In this document: positions 10,469 through 22,026 of the stretch, piece after piece | Layout: every line of letters begins with the position of its first letter | Numbering within the stretch: the first letter of the stretch is position 1 | Assembly: GCA_025084515.1 (NCBI GenBank) | Contig: JAJAGP010003163.1 | Coordinates: forward strand, 1-64,000 | DNA: 64,000 nt | Direction: 5' to 3' | Source: Ancistrus triradiatus | Taxonomy: Eukaryota; Chordata; Actinopteri; Siluriformes; Loricariidae | Notes under the pieces: generated by a model | Seen by the model: only the letters and a program-made list of their open reading frames with translations | Database searches by the model: none | Told to the model about the DNA's origin: nothing | Position numbers and translations under genes: made by a program

Positions 10469-10618
10469 CCCAGTGCTCCGCAAGGCTGTGTTCTGAGTCC
10501 TCTGTTGTAATCACTGTACACCAATGACTGCGTGGCCACTTCCAACTTCACATCCAAATTTGCGGACAACACTGTTGTGGTAGTGCTGATGTCCGAGAAT
10601 GATGATAAGGTCTACTAG
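10469..10618 (+). pseudogene. CR1-like LINE RT core fragment
   Basis: Plus frame starting at 10469 reads PSAPQGCVLSPLL, stop, SLYTNDCVATSNF, SKFADNTVVVVLM. PQGCVLSPLL and FADD-like boxes are RT motifs B and C of LINEs; the Asp-Asp pair is FADN here. One internal stop. The piece ends at the hAT-like terminus at 10621. Confidence 0.7.
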
Positions 10619-10620
10619 GA

Positions 10621-11080
10621 GGCAGTGTTAATTTTGTTGATTTTATTTCGTCATAGTTTTCTTCAATGACCCTTTTTTTCTAATGAAAATGAGACTATGA
10701 CTAAAATTATAAACTAAAATGAATGAAAAATGACAAAAACTTTTGTAAAAAAATAAAAACGAGATAAAAATGTTTGCCAGAGATGGCTTCCAATCAGATC
10801 CGACAAGTTAGGAAAAGATCCAGTCATAACTTTAGTATATGTGGAAAGGCGGGATTTGATCTAACCCTGGGAAGATCGTACTAGCTCGACAATGTCAACA
10901 CCTGGGAGGAAGAGGAGAGTCAATATATGGACTCATTTGTTATCAAGGAAAACAAGACTCTTTGTAAACCGTGTGGGGCGACCATTTCCGGTAAAAATAC
11001 AACAAAGTTTAAATGACATCTGCAGCCATGTCGTCCTGAAACTGCGGTCAAGCTACCTACACCTAAATAGCGAATAAAGT
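10621..11080 (+). mobile_element. hAT-like element 5' end with BED-finger remnant
   Basis: The left end reads CAGTGTTAATTTTGTTGATT, similar to fish hAT termini. At about 10890-11060 the plus strand encodes, with frameshifts, KENKTLCKPCGATISGKN followed by TTKFK, a stop and HLQPC, a BED-type zinc finger (CxxC...H) found at the N-terminus of hAT transposases. No DDE or dimerisation region is present. The copy is truncated at the Tc1 element that follows. Confidence 0.6.
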
Positions 11081-11224
11081 AGGGATTAAAATATGTTTTC
11101 AGTTCGTGATGTGGATATATTTAAAATTTGTCTGGAAAGTGATCATACTATATGTAAGGAGTATACGGGTTACTCCATTTTATACTGTAATTATGAATAA
11201 ATGCATATAGAGCATGCACATATA

Positions 11225-11755
11225 TCCGATCAAAAAATAAGTATTTAGTCAGCCACTGTTGTGCAAGTTCTCCTACTTAGAAAATTGAGAGAGGTCTGTA
11301 ATTTTCATCATAGGTACACTTCAACTATGAGAGAAAAATGAGAAAAAAGTCCAGGAAATCACATTGTAGGATTTTAAAATAATTTAATTGTAAATCAGGT
11401 TGGAAAATAAGTATTTGGTCACCCACAAACAAGCAAGATTTCTGACTCTCACAGACCTGTAACTTCTTCTTTAAGAAGCTCTTCTGTCCTCCACTCGTTA
11501 CCTGTATTAATGGCACCTGTTTGACTTCATTATCTGTATAAAAGACACCTGTCCACAGACTCCAAACTCGACCATGGCCAAACAAGACCAAAGAGCTGTT
11601 GAAGGACACCAGGAAGAAAATTGTAGATCTGCACCAGGCTGGGAAGAGTGAATCTACAATAGACAAGAAGGTTGGTGTGAATAAATCAGTTGTGGGAGCA
11701 ATTGTAAGAAAATGGAAGAAATACAAGGCCATCGATAATATCCCTCGATGCGGAG
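11225..11755 (+). mobile_element. Tc1-like family A 5' half with broken transposase start
   Basis: The terminal inverted repeat lacks its first bases (AAAAAATAAGTATTTAGTCA at about 11233). The transposase ATG is at 11574, but the frame shifts at once; the HTH region continues as MKDTRKKIVDLHQAGKSEST from 11599. The family sequence stops near 11755, where a piece of another Tc1 type takes over, so this is half of a chimera. Confidence 0.75.
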
Positions 11756-12054
11756 CAGGTTTACAAGGAGGAAGCCCCTGCTATCAAAAAAACACATTCT
11801 GCCCATCTGCAGTTTCCTAAAGATCTCACCGACAACCAGAAGCGTTATTTCTTGAAACAGGAAAACACTGCATTCCATCATATGAACTTTATCTCTTCCC
11901 TGAAAAATGTTTTAAGCTTGTTTGCTGCATCAATAACTGAAAATATTCATAACTGAATCTCAGGGGGTTTTGGGTTCATTTGAACTCATTTGTTTTGGCC
12001 ATTTTTATGCAGAAATAAAGAAAATTCTAAAGGGGCTCTTTCAAGCACCCCTGT
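11756..12054 (+). mobile_element. Second Tc1-like piece (family B-type terminus)
   Basis: The bases code for a Tc1 block resembling GLQGGxPLLxKKN, then drop to non-coding terminal sequence. The end, GGGGCTCTTTCAAGCACCCC at about 12032, is the inverse of the family B terminus AGTGGTGCTTGAAAG. It may be the other end of the piece at 9386; the internal DNA would then be a pile of later insertions. Confidence 0.55.
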
Positions 12055-13261
12055 ACTGTTGACATAACTACTGCAACACAGACGTCATTATTCATATTGT
12101 TATTATTCAAATAATTTTTCAACATAACTTTTTGAAGATCAAGCATAAAATGTATTCAAGTAGTCAAAATTCATCTTGTGCTTTAAATCATTATTTAAAA
12201 ATACTGTAGGAATGGCAAATAAACAAAATAGAGCTGAGGTTCCTAGCAAATATTCCAGACATGCTTCACAAAGCAAACAGAGTGCTAGGATGATAATTAA
12301 AATCTTCTAATGAAAACTGTTTTAATGAATAAGATACTCCCTCATTAGCAAGCATATGTTGTTCTGAAAAGAGTCACAACTAGAGTGAAAGCAAGTTATT
12401 AAAACATTCTTCACTCGTTAGAAGAACATGTTACAATCAAGGCAAGATCATTGCCTAAGCAAATACCAAGGCCTGCAAAGACAACAATGACTGTTCTGGC
12501 GATGGGAGAAAAAAGGTCCAAAATTTTAATTAAAAAAGGAGAAACCCTGTGGGATGACAGTACCAATAAAATTTTTAAAAGCATAGCTTATTCTTTTATT
12601 TTAATTAGTTCGGAGGCTACTGATGCTACAATTTATTTCAACAATAACAAAACAGTCAAATGAAATAAATTAAATCAGTTTGGCATCTCTGGATTTCTAA
12701 TATACATTTTGCATAGTTGGCAATGACCTTACTCATAATCACTGCTTCTTAATCATTTGATGATCATTTCTATTTTTTTCAAAACACAAAACGTCATCAA
12801 GGGACCTTGATATATTTGTAGACCCATTTGATGATCCTGTACCCTTGATTAGATTGTGGTCAGTTGTGTTGTTGTGTTGGCCTAACGAAAATGGTGTGTT
12901 AATTATGTTTGTGTTTAACTGTGTTCACACTGAATGAACTGAGTGTCGAGTGTATTTATATGGACATTCCTGTGAAGGGCTTTGACAGAAAAATTAATAC
13001 AATTTATACAAAATGTTTAATTTTTACAAAAATAAAATACAATCATGTAAAAGCATGTAAATAGTATTTAGAGATATAATGTCTTTCAGATCAACAAACA
13101 ATTAAACAAACTTTCTGAATAGCATTCTGAATACTGTAATTTCAAAACATTTTTCAAATAAAAACACTTTTTTGTATTCTGAATCCTTGTAATACTGTAT
13201 TTTACTTTTGTATTTTACTGTATGTTATTGCATTTTCACATATTGGTAAATGACATCTTTA
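12055..13261. other. Unannotated AT-rich DNA
   Basis: About 1.2 kb of AT-rich sequence without a recognisable protein, repeat or RNA. The short frame at 12451-12663 has no family resemblance and no supporting signal. Confidence 0.6.
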
Positions 13262-13616
13262 TCCTCATTCATTCATTCATTTTTTTTATCCGCTTGATCA
13301 TGGACAGGGTCGCGAAAAAGACGATGCCTAGTCAGCAGCACAGGGCGCAAGGAAGGAACAACCCTAGACAGGATGGCAATACATCGTAGGGCACATACAG
13401 TCATACATACACTCACACATTAGGCACTTTAAAGACCCCAATTAACACACATGTCTTTGGACTGTGGGTGGAAACCGGTTTACCCGAAGTAAACCCACGT
13501 GGACATAGGATGCAAAACAACACAGAAAGGACCCAGAGCACTCCACCTTTGGATTTAACCCAGGATCTTTTTGCTGCGAGGCGACAGTGCTACCCACCGA
13601 GCCACCAGGCCACACT
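13262..13616 (+). repeat. Dispersed teleost SINE-like repeat
   Basis: It opens with CATTCATTCATT and GCTTGATCATGGACAGGGTC, contains CATGTCTTTGGACTGTGGG then GGAAACC, and ends GCGACAGTGCTACCCACCG. This pattern is a high-copy repeat in fish genomes that I recognise from memory but cannot name with certainty. Confidence 0.6.
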
Positions 13617-14824
13617 ACACCTTTATTCTTCAATCCAACTACAGACTATACAAAACTATACTGAGAATAACAAAACAATGTGTTTAATTTTTCCATGTAT
13701 GTGAAGTAATTGCGTGTATGTGTGTTGATGTTTGGTTATTGGGTGAAAAGCGATGACTTCTGTGTAACTATTTGAAATGTATGACTGTTCTTTTTTTGTT
13801 TTTTTTATTGTGGAGTCATCAATAAAAAAGATTTGGAGAGAGAATAACAAAACAATCACTAACAGCAACTTACAATTTGAACAGGATATTGCTCACTCGA
13901 AACATGCTATAAAAACTGAAGTCCATAAAACAATGCTTTAACTAGCTTTCGTTCATGTAATTTCAGGAAACAGCGCATGGATCAACAACCCACCACTCCA
14001 CCACCAGCTGTCCTCCTTAGTATCACATTACAAACATAACCATATAAATTCAAAAATAATAATATGCATTGATATAACTTCTTGCTAATTACAGATGGTG
14101 ATCCATCACCATCTGCCAAACCTTTGATTAGATTAGACCAGTGATTAGACACAAGATGTGGGGGAAGGCTGATCTTTTAATTGGAAAGTAGATGTGACAC
14201 ATCAATCTGGTAGAGATTCTTACTAGAAAAACAATTATTCTCATGTTCAAACAGTGACTTTTCTTCTGTACAGGTGATCTGAAGGATAGCGTTATCCTAA
14301 GCACAACGTATTGAGATCGTCCTCATTTCTGGTGAACAAAGCATTATCGCAGAAGATTTCAACCAATTCCACTCAAACAGACCTCCCATTACCCAGAATG
14401 CATGAAATGAAAAATAGCTGTAAAATGAAACAAGAAAGCAGAAAAGAGTTTGTATATACTTTGGGGTTATTTACCTATTATTTACATTATGTAACAAATG
14501 ATTTGTAGTACAGTCGTTATTTTTTGTAATTGTATCAATTTCAGTTATGCTTCAACTGAAAGAGCACTTCATTCTCAGCACCCTAACTTTCCAATTCACA
14601 ATACACATTCATTTTCAGACCCAAATTATGTGTAGTGTAGAATGAGAAAAACTAAACTAACAATTTACACATTTTAAACATATGCCTATTAAAAATCAGT
14701 AAGCTCTGGAATTGTTTACACCTGACTCAAATATTCTTGAGCAAAAAATAGGATGTGGATAATTAAGGTGCTTTTGCACACTCTAGATTGTGTGTCAGTA
14801 TGATCATTTTGAATTCTGCAAATC
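13617..14824. other. Unannotated DNA
   Basis: AT-rich, no convincing gene. A short near-palindrome, GATGGTGATCCATCACCATC, lies at 14095-14114. Short frames at 13656 and 14311 show no domain. Confidence 0.6.
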
Positions 14825-14845
14825 AACAGTAATCATGCATCTTTC
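14825..14845 (+). repeat. Target-site duplication, left copy
   Basis: A 21-base sequence beginning AACAGTAATC is repeated exactly at 15694-15714, on either side of a LINE fragment; the bases just outside both copies differ. Confidence 0.9.
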
Positions 14846-15693
14846 TTATTTGCTCTGGTGATGGGCAGACTAACAGATGAGGTCAGACAGGAATCGCCAT
14901 GGACTATGATGTTTGCAGACGACATTGTGATCTGTAGTGAGAACAGGGAACCGGTAGAAGAGAACTTGGAGAGGTGGAGGTATAATCTGGAAAGGAGAGG
15001 AATGAAAGTCAACTGTAGTAAGACAGAATACCTGTGTGTAAATGAAAGGGAGGCAGGGGAACAGTCAGGCTACAGGGATCAGTGGTCACAAAGGTCCAGG
15101 AGTTCATGTACTTGGGATCAACTGTCCAAGGAAATGGGGAGTGTGGAAAGGAGGTAAAGAAGAGAGTACAGGCAGAATGGAGTGGGTGGAGAAGAGTGTC
15201 AGGAGTGCTGTGTGACAAAAGGGTCGCAGCAAAAGTGAAAGGAAAGATTTAAGAGAGTAGTGAGACCAACCTTGTTGTATGGCTTAGAGACAGTGGCACT
15301 GACAAAGAGACAAAAAGCAGAGATGGAGGTGGCAGAACTTAAGATGTTGAGGTTCTCTTTAGGAGTGTCCAGGATGGACAGGATTAGGAATGAGATCATC
15401 AGAGGGACAGCACAGGTTGGAAAATTTGGAGACAAAATTCGAGAGGGAAGACTGAGATGGTTTGGACATGTGCAGAGGAGAGATAGTGGATATGTTGGTA
15501 GGAGGATGTTGGAGATTGAGCTGCCAGGCAAGAGATGGAGAGGAAGACCAAAGAGGAGTTATTTGGTTGTGGTAAATGAAGACATGCAGGGAGTTGGGGT
15601 GAGTGTAGAGGATGTGGAGGACAGGGTGAGGTGGAAAAGTTTTAACTCGCTGTGGCGACCCCTGATAAATGGAGAAGCTGAAAGAAGAAGTAG
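14846..15693 (+). pseudogene. 5'-truncated LINE (RTE-like) with RT C-terminus
   Basis: Plus-strand blocks: SPWTMMFADDIVICSENREP (intact FADD catalytic box) at about 14896, RWRYNLERRGMKVNCSKTEY, then after frameshifts LLYGLETVALTKRQKAEMEV at 15269 and EGRLRWFGHVQRRDSGYVG with GKRWRGRPKRSYLVVV up to 15560. The end is GAAAGAAGAAGTAG, then the right TSD copy. The element is cut off upstream of motif C, the usual result of incomplete target-primed reverse transcription. Resemblance is to RTE-like fish LINEs; the clade is not certain. Confidence 0.8.
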
Positions 15694-15714
15694 AACAGTA
15701 ATCATGCATCTTTC
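15694..15714 (+). repeat. Target-site duplication, right copy
   Basis: Exact repeat of 14825-14845, marking the 3' edge of the LINE insertion. The perfect match implies a young insertion. Confidence 0.9.
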
Positions 15715-16640
15715 CTGCAGAGGTTTATAATGTCTGTTTTTAAGATTGAAAAAGTTAACGAAACATACTTGGTTAGTGATGTCCAAACTTGCAGACTTTT
15801 TTTTCACTTAATTTTGTTTGCATACTTTTACACTCTCCACTGCTCCCTTCCAACCTCAGTATATCAGCCTTTACTTTGAGCTCAGTTCTTAGTCTCAGTG
15901 GCATTATGTCATGTTTATTCTGTTAGCCAAGCCTTAGGTGCCTCAGGCAGGCCATGCCTTTTAAGGGCCATCACTGAAAATTGCAAACTCCATTTGTGTC
16001 CTTTGAGGGTAGTTGCTTTGGCATGTAGGCAGGTCTGTAACAGCTTGCTGGGGTGAAGTGACATTTTTATTTATGCAAAGTAATGGGAAGGGAGAATAGG
16101 ACAGGCATGAAGCCTTTGTAAGTGCAGTGTTAACATCTCCAAGCCACACACCTTTTGACTTTGCTTGGAGGAAAACAGATGCTAACGTTCAGACCTAAAG
16201 AAGGGAATGGTGTGGGGATGATAAAAAAGTGGGGTCTGGATAGCTGAAAGCTATCAGGGCAGATTGTTTTTAATAAATACTGATGTGGAGAGCAGAATAA
16301 TTCAGTAGAGAGCCTGTATATAATTTTGTCATTTTTCAATTTTTTTTGTTTTCACATTTAGAATTTTGGTCTATAAATTCTATCACAAAAGGCATGCTGG
16401 CTGCAAGGAAAAAAAGAGAGTCCAGACTTGCTGATTAGTGGAATTTAAACATTCTTTCATTATAATAAACAACATGTAATGTACGATAAAGTCTAAGATG
16501 TGTTGTATGTTAATCCTAAACTCGGCACCTCCCATTTCTCTTGATCATTTTTAGATGTTTCTATGCCTCAGCTAAATTCAGCGGATTGGACATGATTTGG
16601 AAACACACCTGTCTATATAAGGTCTCAGAGCTAAAAATGC
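15715..16640. other. Unannotated DNA
   Basis: No gene or family recognised. Some stretches are moderately GC-balanced (15.9-16.3 kb), but they lack an ORF with domain features. Confidence 0.55.
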
Positions 16641-16643
16641 GTA

Positions 16644-17060
16644 CAGTGGGGCAAAAAAGTATTTAGACAGTCACTGATTTTGCAAGTTCTCCTACTTAGA
16701 AAGATGAGAGAGGTCTGTAATTGTCATCATAGGTACACTTCAACTATGAGAGACAAAAATCCAGGAAATCACATTGTAGAATTTTTAAAGAATTTAATTG
16801 TAAATTATGTTGGAAAATAAGTATTTGGTCAATAACAAAAGTTCAACTCAATTCTTTGTAACATAACCTTTGCAACATAACAGCCCCAAAGCATGATGTT
16901 TCCACCCCCATGCTTCACAGTAGGTATGGTGTCCTTGGGATGTGACTCAGCATTCTTCTTCCTCCAAACACGACGAGTTGAGTTTTTACCAAACAGTTCT
17001 ATTTTGGTTTCATCTGACCACATGATATTCTCCCAATCCTATTCTGGATCATCCATATAA
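16644..17060 (-). mobile_element. Tc1-like family A deletion derivative
   Basis: Starts with CAGTGGGGCAAAAAAG at 16644 after TA. After about 190 bases of terminal repeat it jumps into the middle of the transposase on the minus strand: WSDETKIELFGKNSTRRVW (first catalytic Asp block) and TIPTVKHGGGNIMLWG. Both the transposase N-terminus and the other terminal repeat are absent. Confidence 0.8.
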
Positions 17061-17501
17061 CCAGGACACAATGAAATACACAGTGGTATGCTCGCAGGGC
17101 TTGCTCGGACATAACCAAGTCAATACTACGCAAAGTGTGAGTCAGAAGAGAGTCAGCTTATATCCTGTCTGGAACAGCAGAGTGCAATAAGCTCCTCAAT
17201 GTCCGTGATGCATAGTGGGACCCACGTGACCTAGCTGAGGACTGTGAGCGATGTCATCACGCCAGAGCTACTGCCTTTACGAACAATCTACGTTTTATAT
17301 ATACATCTATAGGTAGAAGAATAATATTGAGTTATGATCAACTATTAACTTATTAAAAACAGGTATCTGTAAAATATCCAGTCATAAAATCATGAAAGGA
17401 CAAGCCTTCCAGTCATGTCTGCCCAAAATACTGCAGTATGTAAATTAAACACTAATTGGCTTTTTCAGTAGTCTTAACTTTGTTAGTTATTCATCTGGTT
17501 T
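17061..17501. other. Unannotated DNA
   Basis: Mixed-composition sequence after the Tc1 derivative. No ORF or repeat family recognised. Confidence 0.5.
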
Positions 17502-18150
17502 GTTACGATTCGTCATATTAGATCGATGGCAAACTGTGAAAACAAAAGAATAAAAAGGTTTTATTACCCAATTGCAGTTAGGTAGACGCTATGTAAACTC
17601 AAAGTACCACTCGGCCACTGAAGAACAGAACTGAAATAACCAAACCAAAACCTTATGCCGAAGTATGCTAACGGTGTGCCTCCACTATGCTGGAGGCGTA
17701 CGGGTCTGCACATGCGCAGAGCGATGGCACCTGAGCAGAGTGTGAAAACACGCTGATTCAGCGCAGCATTCCCAGAACAAAACAGCGCTCAGAGGACAGT
17801 AGCACTATGGACTGACTGCTAATGGCGCTGAGTGTCAAACAGAGGATTACAGAACTGAAAGAAAAGGGAATAAGGCCTCGGTCACGATTTCCAAATCGCT
17901 AAAGGAAGACGGAGCACTTGGCAAGCTGCAAAGAATGCCTCAGGGATTAGTTTACAACCCCAAGGCTGCGCAAAGCAAAGCATGGTCCTCCGAACAATGC
18001 AGCATAAAACGGACAAGCTAAAAACAAGGGATGAGACTGACCACCACACAGTGGCCCTCGTGCATGTGATAGTAATCTACGGGCGATATCAGCCCGATCA
18101 CAGAAAGGAAGGGGAAACGAGCCACGACGCCGCTAGGGGTGAGATGTTTT
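17502..18150 (-). mobile_element. LTR fragment, TGTTACG family (reverse)
   Basis: The edge TGTTACGATTCGTCATATTA equals the reverse of the LTR end at 58.88-58.92 kb and resembles 41.48 kb. Shared downstream marks are CCCAATTGCAGTTAGG and a GCGCAGAGCG box near 17715 (compare 41.95 kb). No coding part survives; the far edge is uncertain. Confidence 0.5.
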
Positions 18151-18893
18151 GGTGAAGCAGCAATTTCCCAGGTCCTAGTGAATCACATTTCATTACATCA
18201 TGAATATTTAAACAGATAGAACAGCTGAATAAGAAAGAATAAATGATAAAAACAACTGAACATTTAAACTAATAAGGCACGTTCATTATTTTGGGGGTAC
18301 TATAGCCTCCCTAAACGGATCTAACTACATCCATGCATATAGTCAAATGCCAGCTCTGAGTGGCAAAGGGCAGAAAGGAAATACCTTTATCCCAGTCTTT
18401 ACCTGTTTCAGTGCAATATGTATTATAGCTTTGGAGTGGGCAAGAAAGCAGCATCTGATAAACAACCAGTTTAGTTTCAATGAACAGCCAGTTTACAGAC
18501 AGACTTACCAATCCTGATAAGGACTGCTCGCTGGCAGGTTTACTTCAACTAACCCTGAGTTTCTCACATCAAAGAACAAACACTATGCAGAAATCTCTGT
18601 CGGGAGAGGGTGATCATTATTCCCTGATGATCATCTGTGTGAGCCTTACCATTTTTCAGCACAGTCAATTATTTATCTTAACAATCTTCTCTGCCTTCAC
18701 ATTGCTCATATGACACATCGTAGACACGCCGTGAGTTTGAAGCAAATTCTTTGTGTTGCACTCCAGTTTTTCTATACAAAATCAGTGATGCTGAGCATAT
18801 TTCTAAAGCAATCGTCTGTTGGGCTGTCAGAAATGTTTGATCAGTCTTGTCGGTCTGAAACACTACAAATGTATATAGAAACCATTTCAATGC
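18151..18893. other. Unannotated DNA
   Basis: Nothing recognised except the approach to the repeat array. Open frames here are short and without motifs. Confidence 0.5.
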
Positions 18894-18895
18894 AA

Positions 18896-19915
18896 GACTA
18901 TCAAACTCTCTCACACTCACTATCAAACTGTTAGGCATTCTTGATAATGAGTGTGAGAGAGTTTGATAGTGAATGTGAGAGAGTTTGATAGTGAATATGA
19001 GAGAGTTTGATAGTGAGTGTGAGAGTTTGATAGTGAATGTGAGAGAGTTTGATAGTGAGTGTGAGAGAGTTTGATAGTGAATGCGAGAGAGTTTGATAGT
19101 GAATGTGAGAGAGTTTGATAGTGAGTGTGAGAGAGTTTGATAGTGAGTGTGAGAGAGTTTGATAGTGAGTGTGAGAGAGTTTGATAGTGAATGCGAGAGA
19201 GTTTGATAGTGAGTGTGAGAGAGTTTGATTGATAGTGAGTGTGAGAGAGTTTGATTGATAGTGAGTGTGAGAGAGTTTGATTGATAGTGAATGTGAGAGA
19301 GTTTGATAGTGAATGCGAGAGAGTTTGATAGTGAGTGTGAGAGAGTTTGATAGTGAATGTGAGAGTTTGATAGTAAGTGTGAGAGAGTTTGATTGATAGT
19401 GAGTGTGAGAGAGTTTGATAGTGAGTGTGAGAGAGTTTGATTGATAGTGAATGTGAGAGAGTTTGACAGTGAGTGTGAGAGAGTTTGATTGATAGTGTGT
19501 GTGAGAGAGTATGATAGTGAGTGTGAGAGAGTTTGACAGTGAATGTGAGAGAGTTTGATAGTGAGTGTGAGAGAGTTTGACAGTGAATGTGAGAGAGTTT
19601 GATAGTGAGTGTGAGAGAGTATGATAGTGTGTGTGAGAGAGTATGATAGTGAGTGTGAGAGAGTTTGACAGTGAATGTGAGAGAGTTTGATAGTGAGTGT
19701 GAGAGAGTTTGACAGTGAATATGAGAGAGTTTGATAGTGAGTGTGAGAGAGTTTGATAGTGAGTGTGAGAGAGTTTGACAGTGAATGTGAGAGAGTTTGA
19801 TAGTGAGTGTGAGAGAGTATGATAGTGTGTGTGAGAGAGTATGATAGTGTGTGAGAGAGTATGATAGTGTGTGTGAGAGGTAAGTTTGAATAATGGCCTA
19901 AACGGCCTCTCATAA
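18896..19915 (+). repeat. 22-bp tandem array ending in a transposon-like terminus
   Basis: About 42 units of GTGAGAGAGTTTGATAGTGA plus two bases, with variants (GAATGTG, TATGATAG, CAGTG) and occasional 26-base units containing TTGATTGATAG. The array begins with a hairpin: inverted units, TTAGGCATTCTTGATA, then direct units. It ends GAGAGGTAAGTTTGAATAAT followed by GGCCTAAACGGCCTCTCATA, the inverse of the left end at 47.24 kb. The 411-residue minus frame made of Leu/Ser/His/Thr repeats is a by-product. It is one expanded arm of the foldback-like family at 47-50 kb. Confidence 0.9.
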
Positions 19916-21044
19916 ATATACCTATCAGCTTTTTCAGGAAATGAAGGAGATTATGTGAATAGGAAGTTTTTCCACAACATTAATGTAGGCCTAAATAATA
20001 GCATTTTGCATTACAAATGAAAGGTAATTCACAGTACAACCACTGCAGTTACTGTTCTGCAGTGTGAAGATCATATGTGGTGCAGGTCACATCATCAGCA
20101 ACATGGAAGCAAAAGTGGCCTGGGTCTGTGCATGACTTTCAAATTTTTCATGAGTGTACAGTGAGTGCTAGATTTGCCCATGGGTGAATATATCCAATAC
20201 ATATAACCATATCTATTCATAATCAATATGTAGCTCATTTTGCAAATGATAATTTAAACTGTACCCTTGTATTATTATAGGAGAGTTTGATGATTAACAA
20301 CAGAAGGTCCCCCTCCCATCCCTATTTGCTGACCTCTCACCCTGATTCTGACCCTGGCCATTAGCAATGTTATAATTTGTACCACTGCAGGATACGAGCC
20401 AGGTTATAGATGAACATTGGGATCTTGATATCAATCCTGACCACATCGCTGATGCACAAGATGGACACAGTCTGGTACCATCATTTCTGATTAACCTCCC
20501 CAGTGTCAAATAAAAACAATATGCCTGTCTGTTTATGAGGTCTTTCTTCTTTATTTCCTGCAAGTACAAATTAAGTATGGAGGATAATATAATTTCTAGA
20601 TTAGATTTTTCTATTTGTTTCTAAAAGTGCACCTTTCACATGGAGCTACAGGAACACACACAAAAAATGACATTGAATATTACAGTGCCAGGTCTATGTC
20701 ATGGGCCAGTTTTACTGGGATAAATTTTGCTGTGGAGGTGACCGGAGGTAAGGTAGGGATTAGAAGCTAGCGTAGGGCCAGACTTTCCCCCTGTGCTTCC
20801 TCGATTCCTCCTTCCAGTTTTCGCCAGCGCGGGCGGGCAATCATACTTGCTTCTTTGCTGATCTGGAATGCTGGGTTCTGTGTCTTTACCTTCCTCAGTT
20901 GGCGCATTCGCGAGCGTTCCCCAGGCGCGCTTAGGATGCTTAAAGTGTACGCTCCTAGCACTAGCCGTCATGCGCCCTTGCTCAGACTTCCTCATTTGCT
21001 CTTGGTTTTCTTTCTTTTTTTCCCCTTTCAGTGGTCTCTTATAG
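19916..21044. other. Unannotated DNA, with a GC-rich island at 20.76-20.99 kb
   Basis: The first 800 bases are AT-rich and blank. Between 20760 and 20990 the sequence turns CpG-rich (GCCAGCGCGGGCGGGC, CATTCGCGAGCG) and has open frames on the minus strand rich in Ser, Lys and Pro. I do not recognise the protein; it could be an LTR or retroposon fragment. Confidence 0.45.
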
Positions 21045-21475
21045 ATTAGACAGATAGATTAAACTTTATTGCCATTGCTCAGAACAAGCACAATGCAACA
21101 AAATACAGTTAGCATCTACAAGAAATGCAAATAATAGCAATGTGCAAAAAGCAGAGTAGGGCAATATTATGTTTTCTTTATGCACACAGCATTGATGGTG
21201 AATGTCACTGAACTTAGGAAGCTTTGTGAGCAGTCTTCACCACCCTCTGTAGGGCCTGTCTGTCAGCCACAGTGGAGCTGCCATACCACACTGTCACACA
21301 GTTGGTCAGTATGCTTTCTATGGTGCAGCGGTAAAAGTTTGAGGTAACCTGAGGACGTAGGTGGTCTTTCTTAAATCTCCTTACGAAGGCCCATAAGGCC
21401 TCCTTATGCAGGCCATTTGGTCCTGGGGGGTGGCTGGGTCAGATGAGCCTCCTCCAAGGATACCTTCAGCAACAG
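21045..21475 (-). pseudogene. CR1/Rex-like LINE 3' end
   Basis: The 3' tail contains AGATTAAACTTTATTGCCAT at about 21056 (reverse of the terminal region). On the minus strand at 21370-21230 the translation reads like TSNFYRCTIESILTNCVTVW followed by YGSSTVADRQALQRVVKTA, the standard RT C-terminal block of this group. Upstream RT motifs are absent. Confidence 0.7.
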
Positions 21476-21599
21476 GTCACCCAGTGTTTTGAATGAGGGT
21501 TTTGCTCTTCTTTTTTCTATTGGCTATAATTGTGGTCAAATTTGAACACATCCAACACTGAACAAATTTGGAGACTTGTATGTATAAAGGCATGTAAGT

Positions 21600-22026
21600 G
21601 TTGCTTGAAGTATTGGAAAGAAGGGGAATGAAAGTTAGCAGAAGCAAAACTAAGTAGTACCTGTAGGTGAATGAGAGGGGGACAGAGGAAAGTTGCAGCT
21701 GCAGGGGCAGAGGTGTTGAGAGTGGATGAGTTTAAATACTTGGGGTCAGGTGTCCAACGTAATGGTGAGTGTGGTAGAGAGGTGAAGAAGCAAGTTCATG
21801 CAGGGTGGAATGGGTGGTGTAGAGTGGCTGGAGTGATTTGTGATCGAAGAGTATCTGCCAGAATGAAAGGGAAAATGTACAAGACAGTAGTGAGGCCTGC
21901 TATGTTGTATGACTTGGAGACAGTGACACTGACAAAAGGACAGGAGAGGGAGCTGGAGGTGGCAGATTGCGATTCTCCTTAGGAGTGATGAGGATGGATA
22001 GGAATGAGTTTATTAGAGGGACAACG
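21600..22026 (+). pseudogene. Second RTE-like LINE fragment
   Basis: The plus frame contains EFKYLGSGVQRNGECGREVK, VVRPAMLYDLETVTLTKGQE and the RFSLGVMRMDRNEFIRGT block; the same blocks as in 15.1-15.4 kb but in a more degraded copy. It stops at 22026 where the LTR begins with TGTCACG, so the LTR element integrated into or next to this LINE. Confidence 0.75.

Noticed and set aside
12451..12663. 70-residue Lys-rich open frame
   Set aside because: No resemblance to a family, AT-rich context, no splice or promoter signals.
18678..19913. 411-residue minus-strand open frame of Leu/Ser/His/Thr repeats
   Set aside because: It is the translation of the 22-base tandem array; a matching frame start (MRGxLGHYSNLPLT) recurs wherever the foldback terminus occurs. 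No protein evidence.
18896..19915. CRISPR-like regular repeat array
   Set aside because: Units are contiguous without unique spacers, and the DNA is vertebrate with transposon termini.
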